Of a stretch of 6,203 bases of DNA, positions 6,013 through 6,203 are shown one piece after another. The notes beneath the pieces are model-generated. The model ran no database searches, had not been told where the DNA came from, and saw only the letters and a list, made by a program, of their open reading frames with translations. Origin of the DNA: Desulfobacterales bacterium (GTDB lineage Bacteria; Desulfobacterota; Desulfobacteria; Desulfobacterales; UBA11574); assembly GCA_012974475.1 (NCBI GenBank), contig JAAXQD010000134.1, positions 1-6,203 on the forward strand, given 5' to 3'. The position numbers and the translations under genes are program-made. Numbering within the stretch: position 1 is the first letter of the stretch; each line of letters starts with the position of its first letter.

Positions 6013-6047
6013 AAAAAATTGCCACAATATATTGTATTAAAGGCAAT
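6013..6047 (-). terminator. Terminator of an upstream minus-strand unit
   Basis: ATTGCC (6018-6023) pairs with GGCAAT (6042-6047), with ACAA/TTGT (6024-6027 with 6032-6035) stacked inside. On the minus strand T6 (6018-6013) follows at once. It implies a minus-strand transcript entering from beyond the right edge; no supported coding end for it is visible in 6048-6203. Confidence 0.6.
6022..6037. promoter_or_regulatory. NrdR-box-like palindrome
   Basis: The core ACAATATATTGT (6024-6035) is a perfect palindrome, and the 16-mer 6022-6037 matches 14 of 16 positions of the NrdR box in the form ACACAATATATTGTGT. It lies 10 bp upstream of the -35 of the small RNA promoter and inside the 6013-6047 terminator stem, so its symmetry may instead serve the terminator. 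NrdR boxes normally occur in pairs; only a poor second match (9/16, 5989-6004) lies at the right distance. Confidence 0.3.
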
Positions 6048-6203
6048 CCGCTCGAATGATGATATCACAATGTTTTCCTAACTCGCAAATCTAGCTGATT
6101 TGAAAGTTTACGTGGGTACAACTTCGTTGAAGGTATCGCAGGTTTCACACCAACCCCCTGCACCCCAACATATAGTGTAGCTGTTTAAATAAGAAAAGCG
6201 TGA
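6048..6203. other. Noncoding right edge, with repeat words
   Basis: No gene could be supported. The stretch carries CACAATGTTTT (6066-6076) and GAAGGTATCGCA (6129-6140), words shared with the region upstream of glpK. AT-rich and without further promoter or terminator that I can see. Confidence 0.4.

Noticed and set aside
6108..6203. Open minus-strand frame of 31 codons entering from the right edge
   Set aside because: It is short, without recognisable protein character, and overlaps the repeat words. It could be a gene's tail, but nothing supports that beyond the absence of stops.

Overview
The window reads as part of an ordinary chromosome of an anaerobic or B12-using bacterium. The genes resemble those of Desulfobacterota (sulfate-reducer relatives): an oxygen-independent class II ribonucleotide reductase with a C-terminal zinc ribbon, a PaaI-type acyl-CoA thioesterase, and a glycerol kinase of the WRSDARG type. 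That taxonomic guess comes from protein style only and is of modest confidence. No phage, transposase, CRISPR, tRNA or rRNA was seen.

Layout. Positions 1-839 (+) hold the 3' part of a glycerophosphodiester phosphodiesterase whose start lies before the window. A noncoding stretch of about 230-320 bp follows, carrying an extended -10 promoter, a strong intrinsic terminator and a second promoter. Next is glpK (1157-2668, +), intact, ending at a hairpin plus T7 terminator. The convergent gap 2669-2870 holds hairpins only. Then, on the minus strand, come nrdJ (2871-5033) and, upstream of it, a hotdog thioesterase gene (5155-5577). The last 620 bases carry no convincing ORF, but they hold an orderly minus-strand series: terminator (6013-6047), consensus-like promoter (5983-6011), a densely structured RNA-like segment, a second terminator (5731-5767), and the thioesterase promoter (5620-5647).

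How the genes fit. The phosphodiesterase releases glycerol-3-phosphate from phospholipid head-group diesters and GlpK makes the same compound from glycerol, so the left half is a glycerol-3-phosphate supply locus. NrdJ supplies deoxynucleotides without oxygen. The thioesterase has no evident pathway link to it beyond orientation.

The most interesting item is the 5731-5976 segment. It looks like a free-standing small RNA gene of about 245 nt on the minus strand, with its own promoter and terminator and nested perfect stems, and I cannot match it to a known RNA family by eye. Secondary items are a NrdR-box-like palindrome beside that promoter, a promoter-plus-terminator leader ahead of glpK, and short words shared among the three intergenic regions.
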